Source: an uncultured Stenotrophomonas sp. | GTDB taxonomy: Bacteria > Pseudomonadota > Gammaproteobacteria > Xanthomonadales > Xanthomonadaceae | DNA length: 64,000 bases | Assembly (NCBI RefSeq): GCF_945952405.1 | Contig: NZ_CAMFIA010000004.1 | Location: forward strand, 1-64,000 | Direction of reading: 5' to 3' | Shown here: one piece after another, positions 47,753 to 55,839 of the stretch | Layout: each line of letters starts with the position of its first letter | Position numbering within the stretch: position 1 is the stretch's first letter | Notes under the pieces: model-generated | What the model was told of the DNA's origin: nothing | The model's database searches: none | Seen by the model: the letters and a program-made list of their open reading frames with translations, nothing else | Program-made: the position numbers and the translations under genes

Positions 47753-48100
47753 TTACGGCACGGCGGCCGTCACCACGATCTCGACCTTCCATTCGGCATG
47801 CGCCAGCTTGGCCTCGAAGGTCGCGCGGGCCGGGGTCGCACCTTCGACGACCCATTCGTCCCATGCCTTGTTCATGCCATCGAAATCAGCGATGTCGGCC
47901 AGGAACACTTCCGCGCGCAGCACGTGCTGGCGATCACTGGCCACCAGGGCCAACAGCTTGTCGATTTCCGCCAGCACCTGCCGGGTCTGCCCGGTGATGT
48001 CCTGACTGGTGTCTTCCGGAATCTGGCCGGAGAGATAGGCGACCTTGTTGTACACGGTCATTTCGGACATGCGCGGTCCGACGTCGTAACGCTCCATCAT
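47753..48100 (-). CDS. RidA/YjgF-family protein
   Basis: 115-aa trimeric cytosolic enzyme of the RidA superfamily, hydrolysing reactive enamine/imine intermediates. Typical features: YNKVAYLSGQIPEDTSQDIT near the N-terminus, and PARATFEAKLAHAEWKVEIVVTAA at the C-terminus. The catalytic Arg of canonical RidA (usually in PAR near residue 105) is present as ATPARATFE. Sequence divergence suggests one of the Rid2-7 or YjgH-type groups. AGGAG lies 8 nt before the ATG at 48100. It converges with the RnfB-like gene. Confidence 0.87.
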   Translation of the reverse strand: MMERYDVGPRMSEMTVYNKVAYLSGQIPEDTSQDITGQTRQVLAEIDKLLALVASDRQHVLRAEVFLADIADFDGMNKAWDEWVVEGATPARATFEAKLAHAEWKVEIVVTAAVP

Positions 48101-48292
48101 GGGCGTGGCTCCTGCGGGTGATCAGGCCTGCATTGTCCCCCAAAGCGGTCAACGGTGGGTGCACGGGCCGGCTTCGTGCAGCGTCACTACCGGGCTCCGA
48201 CACGCATGCTGGTCAAATGCCGACGACAGGCGCACGATGCGCCACGCCCGCGTTGACACCGCCCTAGCCCTTCCTGACGCACCCTTGCGCCG

Positions 48293-50857
48293 ATGACCCC
48301 AGCCACCGACCCCGCCACCGCTTCCTCCACCCCGGCATGGAAGCGGGTCCTCACCATCGTCATTCCGCTGCTGATCCTTGCCCTGGCCCTGCATGGCCTG
48401 GCCAGCGAGTTTGATGAGCATGGCTACCGCGCCATCCGCCAGGCCTTCCGCCAGCTCAGCGGCACGCAGATCGCGCTGACCGTGGTGCTCGGCCTGGCCA
48501 GCTACGCCTGCCTGATCGGCTTTGACGCTATCGGCCTACGCCGCAGTGGCATCCGCGTGCATCCGGCGCGCATCGGCATCACCGCCTTCCTTGCCCATAC
48601 ACTCGGCCAGACCGTGGGCTTTGCCGCCCTGACCGGCGGCGCGGTGCGTCTGCGTGGTTACCGCAGCGCCGGCCTGGACCTGGCGCAGATCGGCCAGGTG
48701 GTGCTCATGAGCACGCTCGGTTTCGTGTTCGGTGCCTGGCTGCTGATCAGCGTGGCGCTGTGCATGGAACCGGCGGCGGCGGCGCTGGCGCTGCCGCTGG
48801 ATCCGGACGCCGTGCGCATGGTCGGCATCGCCGCCCTGCTCGCCTATCTGGCGACCGTGCTGGTGGTCGGCCGCGAAGGACGGCAGTTCAGCGTGTTCGG
48901 GCATGCATTGTGGCTGCCCGACCGCCGCACCATGATCGGCGTCACCGTGCTCAGCGTGGTCGAGCTGGTGCTGGCCAGTGCCGCCTTCTACGTGCTGCTG
49001 CCCGACTCCACACCGACCGGCCTGCCCGGCTTCGTCGGCCTGTACCTGGTCGCGGTGCTGGCCGGGCTGGTCTCGACAGTGCCGGCAGGCCTGGGTGTAT
49101 TCGAGTGGAGCCTGCTGAAGCTGCTGCCGCAGGTCGCGCCCGCGGCGGTACTGGCGGCGGCACTGATCTACCGTGTGACCTACTACGTACTGCCGCTGCT
49201 GCTGGCCACCCTGCTCGCGCTTGCGCCCGCACTGCGGCAGCCGCTGCAGGCCAGTGCCGGGGCGACCCGCGCCGGCTGGAACGCGCTGCGCCCCTGGCTG
49301 CCGCAGATCATCGCGCTGGCGGTGTTCAGCATCGGTGCCGCACTGGTCATCGATGGCACGCTGCCCACGCCGCGCCGCCATCTGGTCAACGCCTCGCTGC
49401 CGATCCTGGAAACCTCGCACCTGATCGGCAGCCTCAGCGGCGTCGCGCTGCTGCTGATCGGCCAGGGCCTGGCCCGGCGCAGCCATGCCGCGTGGATGCT
49501 GGCGATGGCGGTATGCGTGGTCACCCCGCTGCCGTTGTGGCTGCGCGGTGGCCAGCCGCTGATCGCGGTCTCGGCACTGCTGGTGGCCATGGCACTGTGG
49601 GCCGCACGCCGCGAGTTCTACCGCCAGGGCGCACTGCTGGACGAGGCCTGGTCCTGGCCGTGGCTGCGCAACCTCGGCCTGGTGCTGGTCGCGGTCACCT
49701 GGCTGTTGTTCTTCACCTACAGCCACGTCGAGTACCAGAACGAACTGTGGTGGCAGTTCGCGCTGTCCGGCAACGCACCGCGCGCGCTTCGTGCACTGCT
49801 GGTGGTGGCCATCGCGCTGGTGATGTTCGGCCTGGCGCGACTGCTGCACAGCACGCGCAGTCCGCTGCCGCCCGCCGACGAACCGACCCTGCAATCCCTG
49901 GCACCGGTCCTCGCCGGTGCCACCGACACCCAGGCCTGCCTGGTGCTGACCGCCGACAAGGCGGTGCTGCGCGATGATGCAAAGCAGGGCTTCGTGATGA
50001 TGCAGCGCTATGGCGGGTCATTGATTGCGATGGGCGATCCGGTCGGGCCGCCGGAGGTCGCACGTGCATTGATCTGGCGCTTCCGCGAGGAAGCCGACCG
50101 GCTCGGCCTGCGCCCGGTGTTCTACCAGGTCGGCGAGACCTACTGGCAGACCTATCTCGACCTCGGCCTGGGGCTGGTCAAGCTGGGGGAAGAGGCGATG
50201 GTGCCGCTGCATGATTTCGGCCTGGAGGGCCGCGAGCGCGCCGACCTGCGCCAGGCCTGGAACCGCGGCAAGCGCAGCGGCCTGACGTTCCGCGTCGCGC
50301 CGGTGGAGGAAATTCCCAGCCTGCTGCCACGCCTGCATGCGATTTCCAATGCCTGGCTGGAAGACAAGGCCGGTGATGAGAAGGGCTTCTCGCTCGGCAG
50401 CTACGACCCGGACTACCTGGCCCGCTTCCCGGTGGCGCTGGTCGAGGCCGAAGGCCAGATCGTGGCATTCGCCAACCTCTGGCAGGCGCCGGCCGGGGCC
50501 GAGCTGTCGGTGGACCTGATGCGCCACGTCAACGAGGCACCGAAGGGCACGATGGACTTCCTGTTCATCGAGCTGTTCCTGTGGGGCCGTGCGCAGGGCT
50601 ATGCGCGATTCTCGCTGGGCATGGCGCCCCTCTCCGGGCTGGCCCAGCACCGTCTGGCCGGCCGCTGGAACCGCTTGGCCGGTCTGCTGGCGCGTCACGG
50701 CGAACGCTTCTATGGGTTCAGTGGGCTACGCCGCTTCAAGTCCAAGTTCGACCCGCAGTGGCGGCCACGCTACCTGGCGGCGCCCGGTGGCATGCATCTG
50801 CCGGCGGCGCTGCTGGATGCCACGCGCCTGATCTCGCTGGACCCGCGCCGCAACTGA
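48293..50857 (+). CDS. mprF: Bifunctional phosphatidylglycerol lysyltransferase/flippase MprF
   Basis: Transfers an amino acid (usually lysine or alanine) from aminoacyl-tRNA to phosphatidylglycerol and flips the product outward, lowering envelope negative charge and raising resistance to cationic peptides. The 854-aa protein has about 14 membrane helices in its N-terminal 550 residues and a C-terminal DUF2156 GNAT-like synthase domain (about 560-840: KQGFVMMQRYGGSLIAMGDP, ELSVDLMRHVNEAPKGTMDF, GFSGLRRFKSKFDPQWRPRY). It faces a probable AcvB-type lipid aminoacid hydrolase, the partner seen in other proteobacteria. Confidence 0.93.
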   Translation: MTPATDPATASSTPAWKRVLTIVIPLLILALALHGLASEFDEHGYRAIRQAFRQLSGTQIALTVVLGLASYACLIGFDAIGLRRSGIRVHPARIGITAFLAHTLGQTVGFAALTGGAVRLRGYRSAGLDLAQIGQVVLMSTLGFVFGAWLLISVALCMEPAAAALALPLDPDAVRMVGIAALLAYLATVLVVGREGRQFSVFGHALWLPDRRTMIGVTVLSVVELVLASAAFYVLLPDSTPTGLPGFVGLYLVAVLAGLVSTVPAGLGVFEWSLLKLLPQVAPAAVLAAALIYRVTYYVLPLLLATLLALAPALRQPLQASAGATRAGWNALRPWLPQIIALAVFSIGAALVIDGTLPTPRRHLVNASLPILETSHLIGSLSGVALLLIGQGLARRSHAAWMLAMAVCVVTPLPLWLRGGQPLIAVSALLVAMALWAARREFYRQGALLDEAWSWPWLRNLGLVLVAVTWLLFFTYSHVEYQNELWWQFALSGNAPRALRALLVVAIALVMFGLARLLHSTRSPLPPADEPTLQSLAPVLAGATDTQACLVLTADKAVLRDDAKQGFVMMQRYGGSLIAMGDPVGPPEVARALIWRFREEADRLGLRPVFYQVGETYWQTYLDLGLGLVKLGEEAMVPLHDFGLEGRERADLRQAWNRGKRSGLTFRVAPVEEIPSLLPRLHAISNAWLEDKAGDEKGFSLGSYDPDYLARFPVALVEAEGQIVAFANLWQAPAGAELSVDLMRHVNEAPKGTMDFLFIELFLWGRAQGYARFSLGMAPLSGLAQHRLAGRWNRLAGLLARHGERFYGFSGLRRFKSKFDPQWRPRYLAAPGGMHLPAALLDATRLISLDPRRN

Positions 50858-50936
50858 GCCACTGTGCGGGGTGCCCGGCAGGTGGCGAGCCGGGTCGGCA
50901 CGCTCATCCCGCACCGCCCGGTGCTGTCGACCTACC

Positions 50937-51059
50937 TGCGCCGACCAAGGTCGGCATCTACCCATGACCGGCGTGCGTCACCAGCGCGCTGCATCGCCTG
51001 GTAGGTGTCGACCTTGGTCGACACGCCCCACCTGCGCCGACCAAGGTCGGCGGCTACCC
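50937..51059. repeat. Cluster of three SMAG-type palindromes
   Basis: GCCGACCAAGGTCGGC-ATCTACC at 50940, GTAGGTGTCGACCTTGGTCG at 51001, and GCCGACCAAGGTCGGC-GGCTACC at 51036. The outer ones are in one orientation and the middle one in the other. They fill the gap between mprF and the facing AcvB-like gene and may terminate both. Confidence 0.85.
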
Positions 51060-51069
51060 ATGACCAGCG

Positions 51070-52416
51070 CTATGCGCCGCCCTTCAGGATCACTTCGGCC
51101 AGGCGGTCGTAGTCACCATTGAAGTGATGGTCACCCGGCAGCTTCACCTTCTGCACGCCGTCGTTGGCCGGCAGGCCGGGGCACAGTGCGTCGTCGTCGT
51201 CCTGGCCGTACACGCACAGGGTCTTGCCGGCCGGCAGCTTTGCCACTTCCGGTGCGATCGGCAGGCCGTCACCGCCACCGCCCAGCCAGTTGCTGACGTG
51301 GAATTCGAAGTCGGCCTTCTTGCCCACCGACAGCAGCACGATACGGTCGAGCGCCGCGCGGGTATCGGCATCGAGCTGGTTGATGGTGGCCGGCAGTACA
51401 TCGGCGCCCTGCGAGAAGCCGATCAGCATCACCTTGTCGCGCCGCCACTGCTGGCGGTAGTGATCGATGATCTTCTGCAGGTCGGCAGCAAAGCCCTTCG
51501 GCGTGCGCTCGCTCCAGAAATAGCGCAGCGAATCGATGCCGACCACGGCCACGCCATGCTCGTTCAACGACGACGCCACGTCCTTGTCCAGGCCGGCCCA
51601 ACCACCATCGCCGGAAACAAACACCGCCAGCGTGTCGCCGTTGCCGGTCGCAGGCTCCTCCACCACCGGCAGGCCCTTCAGCGCGGCCGGCGGTGGCGCC
51701 AGGCTGACGCCGGCCTGTGCACCGATCACCCGCGCCGCCGCGACCAGGCCCGGCGAGGCGTCACCGCGCGCGGTGCGCTTGAACTCGCGCGCCATCGCCA
51801 CCTGCTGCACGAACTGGCTGGCCTCGCCCACCTTGCAGCCATGGTCACCGGCTGCGCTCAACCATGGGAAGTTCAGTTCGGCAGGCTGCAGCCTGTTGCG
51901 CTTCACACCATCGCCGCAGACCATGCGCTGGTGGCTGTGGTCCGGGCAGAAGCCGGTGGTCAGCAGCCCGGCAAACACCTGCGTGTCGGCCTGTGCCGCG
52001 AGCGAATAGGCCATCTCGGCACCTTCGCCATCACCGCCCACCAGGGGCAGGTGATAGCCCGGCAGATGCAGCGACGCCTGCAACCAGCGCGAGAAATTCT
52101 CGACATCGCCGGAACCGAACGAACAGGTCGGGTCACCCTCGCGCTTGAGCACCCCGCGCAGGTGCGCGATGTCCACGGCAGCGACCATCGCGCCATCGGC
52201 GCGCAGGGCCTCGATCGGCAACCGGCTGGTATCGCCACCGGCGGTCGGTTCATGGAACCAGATCACCACCCGCTGCGGCGTGCCGGCCGGCATGTGCACC
52301 GGAATCTGTTCGAACCGCCCGTGGCTGAACTGCTGCACGGTGGCCGCTGCCGTTGCCGGCAGCGCGGCCAGCGCCAGTACCACACCCATTGCCCTGCCCA
52401 GCCCTGCACGCTTCAT
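51070..52416 (-). CDS. AcvB/VirJ-family exported lipid hydrolase
   Basis: 448-aa exported protein (signal peptide GRAMGVVLALAALPATAAA). Two related alpha/beta-hydrolase-like halves: the first near IPVHMPAGTPQRVVIWFHEP; the second has VFVSGDGGWAGLDKDVASSL, the nucleophile elbow LIGFSQGADVLP and a terminal PGDHHFNGDYDRLA His motif, all diagnostic of AcvB/VirJ. In Agrobacterium AcvB hydrolyses lysyl-phosphatidylglycerol, and AtvA works with LpiA (MprF) in acid tolerance. Facing mprF here supports the same role. The ATG at 52416 (GGGGA 7 nt upstream) is preferred over 52470. Confidence 0.9.
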   Translation of the reverse strand: MKRAGLGRAMGVVLALAALPATAAATVQQFSHGRFEQIPVHMPAGTPQRVVIWFHEPTAGGDTSRLPIEALRADGAMVAAVDIAHLRGVLKREGDPTCSFGSGDVENFSRWLQASLHLPGYHLPLVGGDGEGAEMAYSLAAQADTQVFAGLLTTGFCPDHSHQRMVCGDGVKRNRLQPAELNFPWLSAAGDHGCKVGEASQFVQQVAMAREFKRTARGDASPGLVAAARVIGAQAGVSLAPPPAALKGLPVVEEPATGNGDTLAVFVSGDGGWAGLDKDVASSLNEHGVAVVGIDSLRYFWSERTPKGFAADLQKIIDHYRQQWRRDKVMLIGFSQGADVLPATINQLDADTRAALDRIVLLSVGKKADFEFHVSNWLGGGGDGLPIAPEVAKLPAGKTLCVYGQDDDDALCPGLPANDGVQKVKLPGDHHFNGDYDRLAEVILKGGA

Positions 52417-52494
52417 ATCGCATCCCCGGTGGAATGCGCACACGATACGCCGCCGCCGCGTGCACGGCACGTACCGGTGCAGGCCGTTGGGGAT

Positions 52495-53112
52495 TCAGTG
52501 GGCCGCGCTGCGGCGGCTGCGCCGGTACAGCGCCAGCGCCAGGTACAGCAGCCAGCCCACGATCACCACGATCACCCCCTTCTGCCCCAGTCCGCGCGGC
52601 GGCCCGGCACGCCACAGCACGTGCAGCCACAACAGCACGAAGGCCAGCCAGGCCCAGGCCCAGAGCAGGCCGGCAGCAGACTGCCAGCCCGGCTCGCGGC
52701 GCAGGTACCAGGCCTGCAGCAGCATGCCGACGCTGGCACACAGGAAGGCGGTGTTGGCCGCCAGCCCATGAATGAACGGTGCCAGCAGCGGCGTTGCTTC
52801 AGGCAGCCAGCTGTCGCCGATCGCGACCGTTGCCAGGCCCAGCGCGGAGACCGTGAACAGCAGCGGTGCCGCCGCACTGCGGCGCGGCCCGATGCTACCG
52901 CGGTACAGCGCGATGCCGAGCACGGCGATGGCCAGTGCCAGCAGGCAATAGGCGCCACGCAGCGCCAGCCCCCACGGTCCATGCAGGTAGAGGCTGAGCG
53001 TGGCGCGTACCCAGTCCAGGTCGGTGCGTGCGAACTGGGTCCACAGCGCGGTGGCCACGAACAGCAGCAATGCCGCCAGCGCCAGCAGCGCTGCAGGACG
53101 CGCGCGGCTCAA
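52495..53112 (-). CDS. DUF998 membrane protein, TTG start coupled to the upstream gene
   Basis: 205-aa inner-membrane protein with about six hydrophobic helices (ARPAALLALAALLLFVATAL, GAYCLLALAIAVLGIALY, and so on) and DUF998 features such as GDSWLPEATPLLAPFIHGLAANT. The TTG at 53112 is chosen because GGAGG lies 7 nt upstream and TTGA overlaps the stop codon of the oxidoreductase-like gene; a GTG at 53142 would give a longer, less signal-like start. Function unknown. A second DUF998 protein is at 30710-31309. Confidence 0.75.
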   Translation of the reverse strand: MSRARPAALLALAALLLFVATALWTQFARTDLDWVRATLSLYLHGPWGLALRGAYCLLALAIAVLGIALYRGSIGPRRSAAAPLLFTVSALGLATVAIGDSWLPEATPLLAPFIHGLAANTAFLCASVGMLLQAWYLRREPGWQSAAGLLWAWAWLAFVLLWLHVLWRAGPPRGLGQKGVIVVIVGWLLYLALALYRRSRRSAAH

Positions 53113-53282
53113 GGCGCCGCCTCCGGGTGCCGCGCCTGCCACTCGGCCAGCGCCTTGCGGTAGCGCTGCAGCTCGTCGGCATACAGGTCAAGCACGCACA
53201 GCGGGCAGCCACTGCCACAGCACTCGTTGGGACCGGGCTCTTCCGGCGGCAGCGGACGGGGATCGGGATCAGGAACGGACAC
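53109..53282 (-). CDS. Small oxidoreductase-like CC-motif protein
   Basis: 57-aa protein. PPEEPGPNECCGSGCPLCVLDLYADELQRY (residues about 11-40) matches the short oxidoreductase-like domain (PF09791) with its conserved CCGSGC and CxxCVxDxY spacing, probably a metal or redox site. It begins at GTG 53282; a TTG further upstream is possible. Its stop overlaps the next gene's TTG start, so the two may be made together. Such proteins are often found as N-terminal parts of larger oxidoreductases; here it stands alone. Confidence 0.7.
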   Translation of the reverse strand: MSVPDPDPRPLPPEEPGPNECCGSGCPLCVLDLYADELQRYRKALAEWQARHPEAAP

Positions 53283-53331
53283 GGTCAGAAGCGACAATCG
53301 GTGGAGACAGCCCCCAGTGTACCGGGCCGGC

Positions 53332-53934
53332 TCAGCGGCCCAGCTGCCGACGCAGGTTGTCGCGGGCGGCAGCATCCAGGCGCTGGTGGAAGAACCCGCT
53401 GAGGAAGATCCGCGGCGCGCGCAGCAGGCCCTGCAGGAAACGGCGCCGGCCGGCACGGTACAGGAAGCCCGGCACCACGCCCTGGTACTCCTCGGCCACG
53501 CCACGGTCATAGGCCGCGAATACCGGTTCCGGCGCTGCAAGGATCGCCATGTCACAGTCCAGGAACAACGCGGCTTCGGCATCGACATCATCCGGTCCCA
53601 GCTCGCCATGGCGGGCGGTCAACAGGATCAGCTGCTCGACCCGGGCCGCATCCACCGCAGCCAGTTCCGGCGCCTGCGCGATCGCCTGCAGGGCCAGCGC
53701 CGCCGAGCGCGCCTCGTTGTCCTTGCGCCCGGCCTGGTAGACCGCATCGTGGTACAGCACGGCCAGGTAGACCTCCGCCGGCTGCTGCCAGCCGGGGCCA
53801 TCAGCCACCTCCTGGCAGTGCTGCAGCACCGCGCGCACATGGCCGAAGTGGTGGTAGGCCCGTGGCGGCGTTGCATAGCTGTCCTGCAGCGCCTGCCACT
53901 GCGCCGGAGCAAGCGTCAGCGGTGAGAAGTCCAT
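53332..53934 (-). CDS. HD-domain metal-dependent phosphohydrolase-like protein
   Basis: 200-aa cytosolic protein of the COG4339 type. YHHFGHVRAVLQHCQEVADG and LAVLYHDAVYQAGRKDNEAR supply the H...HD pair of an HD metal site, and ALFLDCDMAILAAPEPVFAA carries the later conserved Asp. Substrate unknown. The ATG at 53934 fits the domain start. It is divergent from the transglutaminase-TPR gene; the 229-bp gap between them carries DnaA-box-like sequences. Confidence 0.82.
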   Translation of the reverse strand: MDFSPLTLAPAQWQALQDSYATPPRAYHHFGHVRAVLQHCQEVADGPGWQQPAEVYLAVLYHDAVYQAGRKDNEARSAALALQAIAQAPELAAVDAARVEQLILLTARHGELGPDDVDAEAALFLDCDMAILAAPEPVFAAYDRGVAEEYQGVVPGFLYRAGRRRFLQGLLRAPRIFLSGFFHQRLDAAARDNLRRQLGR

Positions 53935-54026
53935 GCCCGGATCATCCTGCCTGCGCCGGCGCCGGGCAAGCTGGCAGTTTTTTCACCACGCGCTCACACC
54001 GCTTGCCAGGCGAGGCGTCGGCACGG

Positions 54027-54072
54027 TTGTCCACAGCTTTGCCGAGCGCTGGTCCACACCGGTTGTGGATGA
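54027..54072. other. Cluster of DnaA-box-like nonamers
   Basis: TTGTCCACA (54027-54035), TGGTCCACA (54050-54058) and, inverted, TGTGGATGA (54064-54072) match the TTATCCACA consensus at 8, 7 and 8 of 9 positions within 46 bp. There is no dnaA, dnaN or AT-rich unwinding region nearby, so this is not an origin; a DnaA titration or regulatory role is only possible. Confidence 0.35.
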
Positions 54073-54163
54073 ACGGCGGCGCCGACCAACGGTCGCTGCA
54101 TCGGCACATCCACGGGTCTACACTCGCCACAGGCGGGAGCGCCCGCCGCTGCCGGGAACCGTC

Positions 54164-55315
54164 ATGCGCCGTCCTGCCGCCCGCCTTCTCGTCCTGACCC
54201 TGGCCCTGTCGTTGGCACTGCCTGCCATTGCACAGGCGCACGCGGGCGATGCTGCCGTACCGGTCGCCGGCGATGCCGCCACCTCGGGCATCCCGACGCC
54301 GGAACAGGTGCTGGCGATTCCTGCCGGCATGCGCGCGATGCTGCAGAAGCAGGTGATCGAGCGCAGCTCATCGCGCGAGCAGCGGTTGCAGGCCCTGGTG
54401 GAGATGATCTTCGACCGCCATGGCCTGGATCTGCAGTACGACGCCAATGCGACCTACACCGTCGAGCAGGTCTGGCAGCAACGCCGCGCCAACTGCCTGG
54501 CCTTCACCCTGATGTTCGTGGCGCTGGCACGTGAAGCCGGCATCCAGGCCCGCGTGCAGGAAGTCGGCCAGGTGGTGTCGTGGTACCAGGACCAGGACAA
54601 CGGCGTGGTCTACAGCGTCGGCCACGTCAATGCCGGTGTGGAGATCTCCGGGCGCTACGCCACGGTCGATCTCGATCGCAACGTGCTCTACGACCGGCAC
54701 GGCCCGCAACCGGTCAACCGCGCGCGCGCGCTGGCCCACTTCTACAACAACCGCGGTGCGGAGCGGATGGCCGAAGGCGATCTGCCCGGCGCCCGTGCGT
54801 TCTTCGATGCCTCGGTGGCGCAGGATCGCGCCTTTTCCTCGGTCTGGAACAATCTCGGCGTGCTCGACAGCCGCGAGGGTGACATCGATGCCGCCAAGCG
54901 GGCGCTGGACCGGGCGTTGCAGCTGGATGGACGCCAGGATGCCGCGCTGACCAATGCCAGCGCGCTGTACCGGCGCCTGGGGCTGGATGCGCAGGCCAAT
55001 GCGCTGGACCGGCGACTGCAGTCGGTGCAACGCGAGGATCCGTTCGCGCAGTACATGCTGGGCACCCAGGCCGAGCGGGCGGGCCGGCTGCAGGACGCGA
55101 TCCGCTACTACCGGCAGGCGGTGCGCCTGTACGACAGCGCGCACCAGTTCCACTTCGGGCTGGCGCGGGTGTACTTCCTGGCGGGGCAACTCAAGCGCGC
55201 CGACCGTGAACTGACCCGCGCGCAGCTGCTGGGCGGGGCACCGGAACAGGCGCGCTACCAGGCCAAGCTGGACAGCCTGGCCCGCTGGCGCGCGCAGCAG
55301 CAGGCCAGGCGTTGA
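54164..55315 (+). CDS. Exported transglutaminase-like/TPR protein
   Basis: 383-aa exported protein. A signal peptide (hydrophobic RLLVLTLALSLALPAIA, cleavage near AQA-H) is followed by a transglutaminase-like domain with the Cys of RRANCLAFTLMFVALAREAG, the His in YSVGHVNAGVEI and the Asp in YATVDLDRNVLY. A C-terminal TPR array follows (LAHFYNNRGAERMAEGDLPG, FSSVWNNLGVLDSREGDIDA and two or three more). The transglutaminase fold often works as a cysteine peptidase or protein cross-linker at the envelope; no target known. The ATG at 54164 starts the signal peptide. Divergent from the HD gene. Confidence 0.83.
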   Translation: MRRPAARLLVLTLALSLALPAIAQAHAGDAAVPVAGDAATSGIPTPEQVLAIPAGMRAMLQKQVIERSSSREQRLQALVEMIFDRHGLDLQYDANATYTVEQVWQQRRANCLAFTLMFVALAREAGIQARVQEVGQVVSWYQDQDNGVVYSVGHVNAGVEISGRYATVDLDRNVLYDRHGPQPVNRARALAHFYNNRGAERMAEGDLPGARAFFDASVAQDRAFSSVWNNLGVLDSREGDIDAAKRALDRALQLDGRQDAALTNASALYRRLGLDAQANALDRRLQSVQREDPFAQYMLGTQAERAGRLQDAIRYYRQAVRLYDSAHQFHFGLARVYFLAGQLKRADRELTRAQLLGGAPEQARYQAKLDSLARWRAQQQARR

Positions 55316-55321
55316 CGCCGG

Positions 55322-55657
55322 TCAGGCCTTCTTGAGGAAGCAGGTCTTCAGGACCAGGCCCTTGATCTTGTCCGAGTTGCCTTCGATGTGCTCGGCATCA
55401 TCCTCGACCAGGCGGATGTTGCGGATCACCGTGCCCTGCTTGAGCGGGATCGAGGAGCCCTTCACCTTCAGGTCCTTGATCACGGTAACCGTGTCGCCGG
55501 CCTGCAGGGTGTTGCCGTTGCTGTCACGCACGACCAGGGCCGCGCCGGCGCCGTCGCCGGCGGTCCATTCGAAGCCGCAGTCGGCGCAGATCCACAGCGC
55601 GCCATCGGCATAGGTGTTTTCCAGGGTGCACTGCGGGCAGGCGGGAACAGAAGACAT
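55322..55657 (-). CDS. yjdM: Zinc-ribbon protein YjdM (PhnA)
   Basis: 111-aa cytosolic protein. The N-terminal zinc ribbon is clear (CPQCTLENTY and CADCGFEW), followed by the PhnA SH3-like domain: VRDSNGNTLQAGDTVTVIKD, LKVKGSSIPLKQGTVIRNIR, and KGLVLKTCFLKK. Despite the old name, YjdM has no proven role in phosphonate use. The ATG at 55657 begins MSSVPACPQC; an upstream TTG at 55672 is less likely. It converges with the TPR gene (6 bp gap). Confidence 0.92.
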   Translation of the reverse strand: MSSVPACPQCTLENTYADGALWICADCGFEWTAGDGAGAALVVRDSNGNTLQAGDTVTVIKDLKVKGSSIPLKQGTVIRNIRLVEDDAEHIEGNSDKIKGLVLKTCFLKKA

Positions 55658-55839
55658 CGGCAAGTACCTCAAAGTGAATCAACAGCCGCCATTGTAACCG
55701 CCCGGCGCCGGCGCCCCTTTGCCCGGGAGCGCGCAGCGTCGTCACCATGGCCCGATCGGCAACGGCAACGGGCGGGAACTTGCAGTCGGCCGCGAACTGC
55801 AGCAGAGTGCGCGGCCCCTGATCGCCCCCGGAACTCCCC

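Noticed and set aside
51124..53163. A 679-codon open frame on the plus strand across the AcvB-like and DUF998 genes
   Set aside because: Both minus-strand genes have signal or membrane features and good ribosome sites; this frame has neither.
54027..54072. Replication origin
   Set aside because: DnaA-box-like sequences exist, but there is no dnaA, dnaN or gyrB nearby and no AT-rich region.
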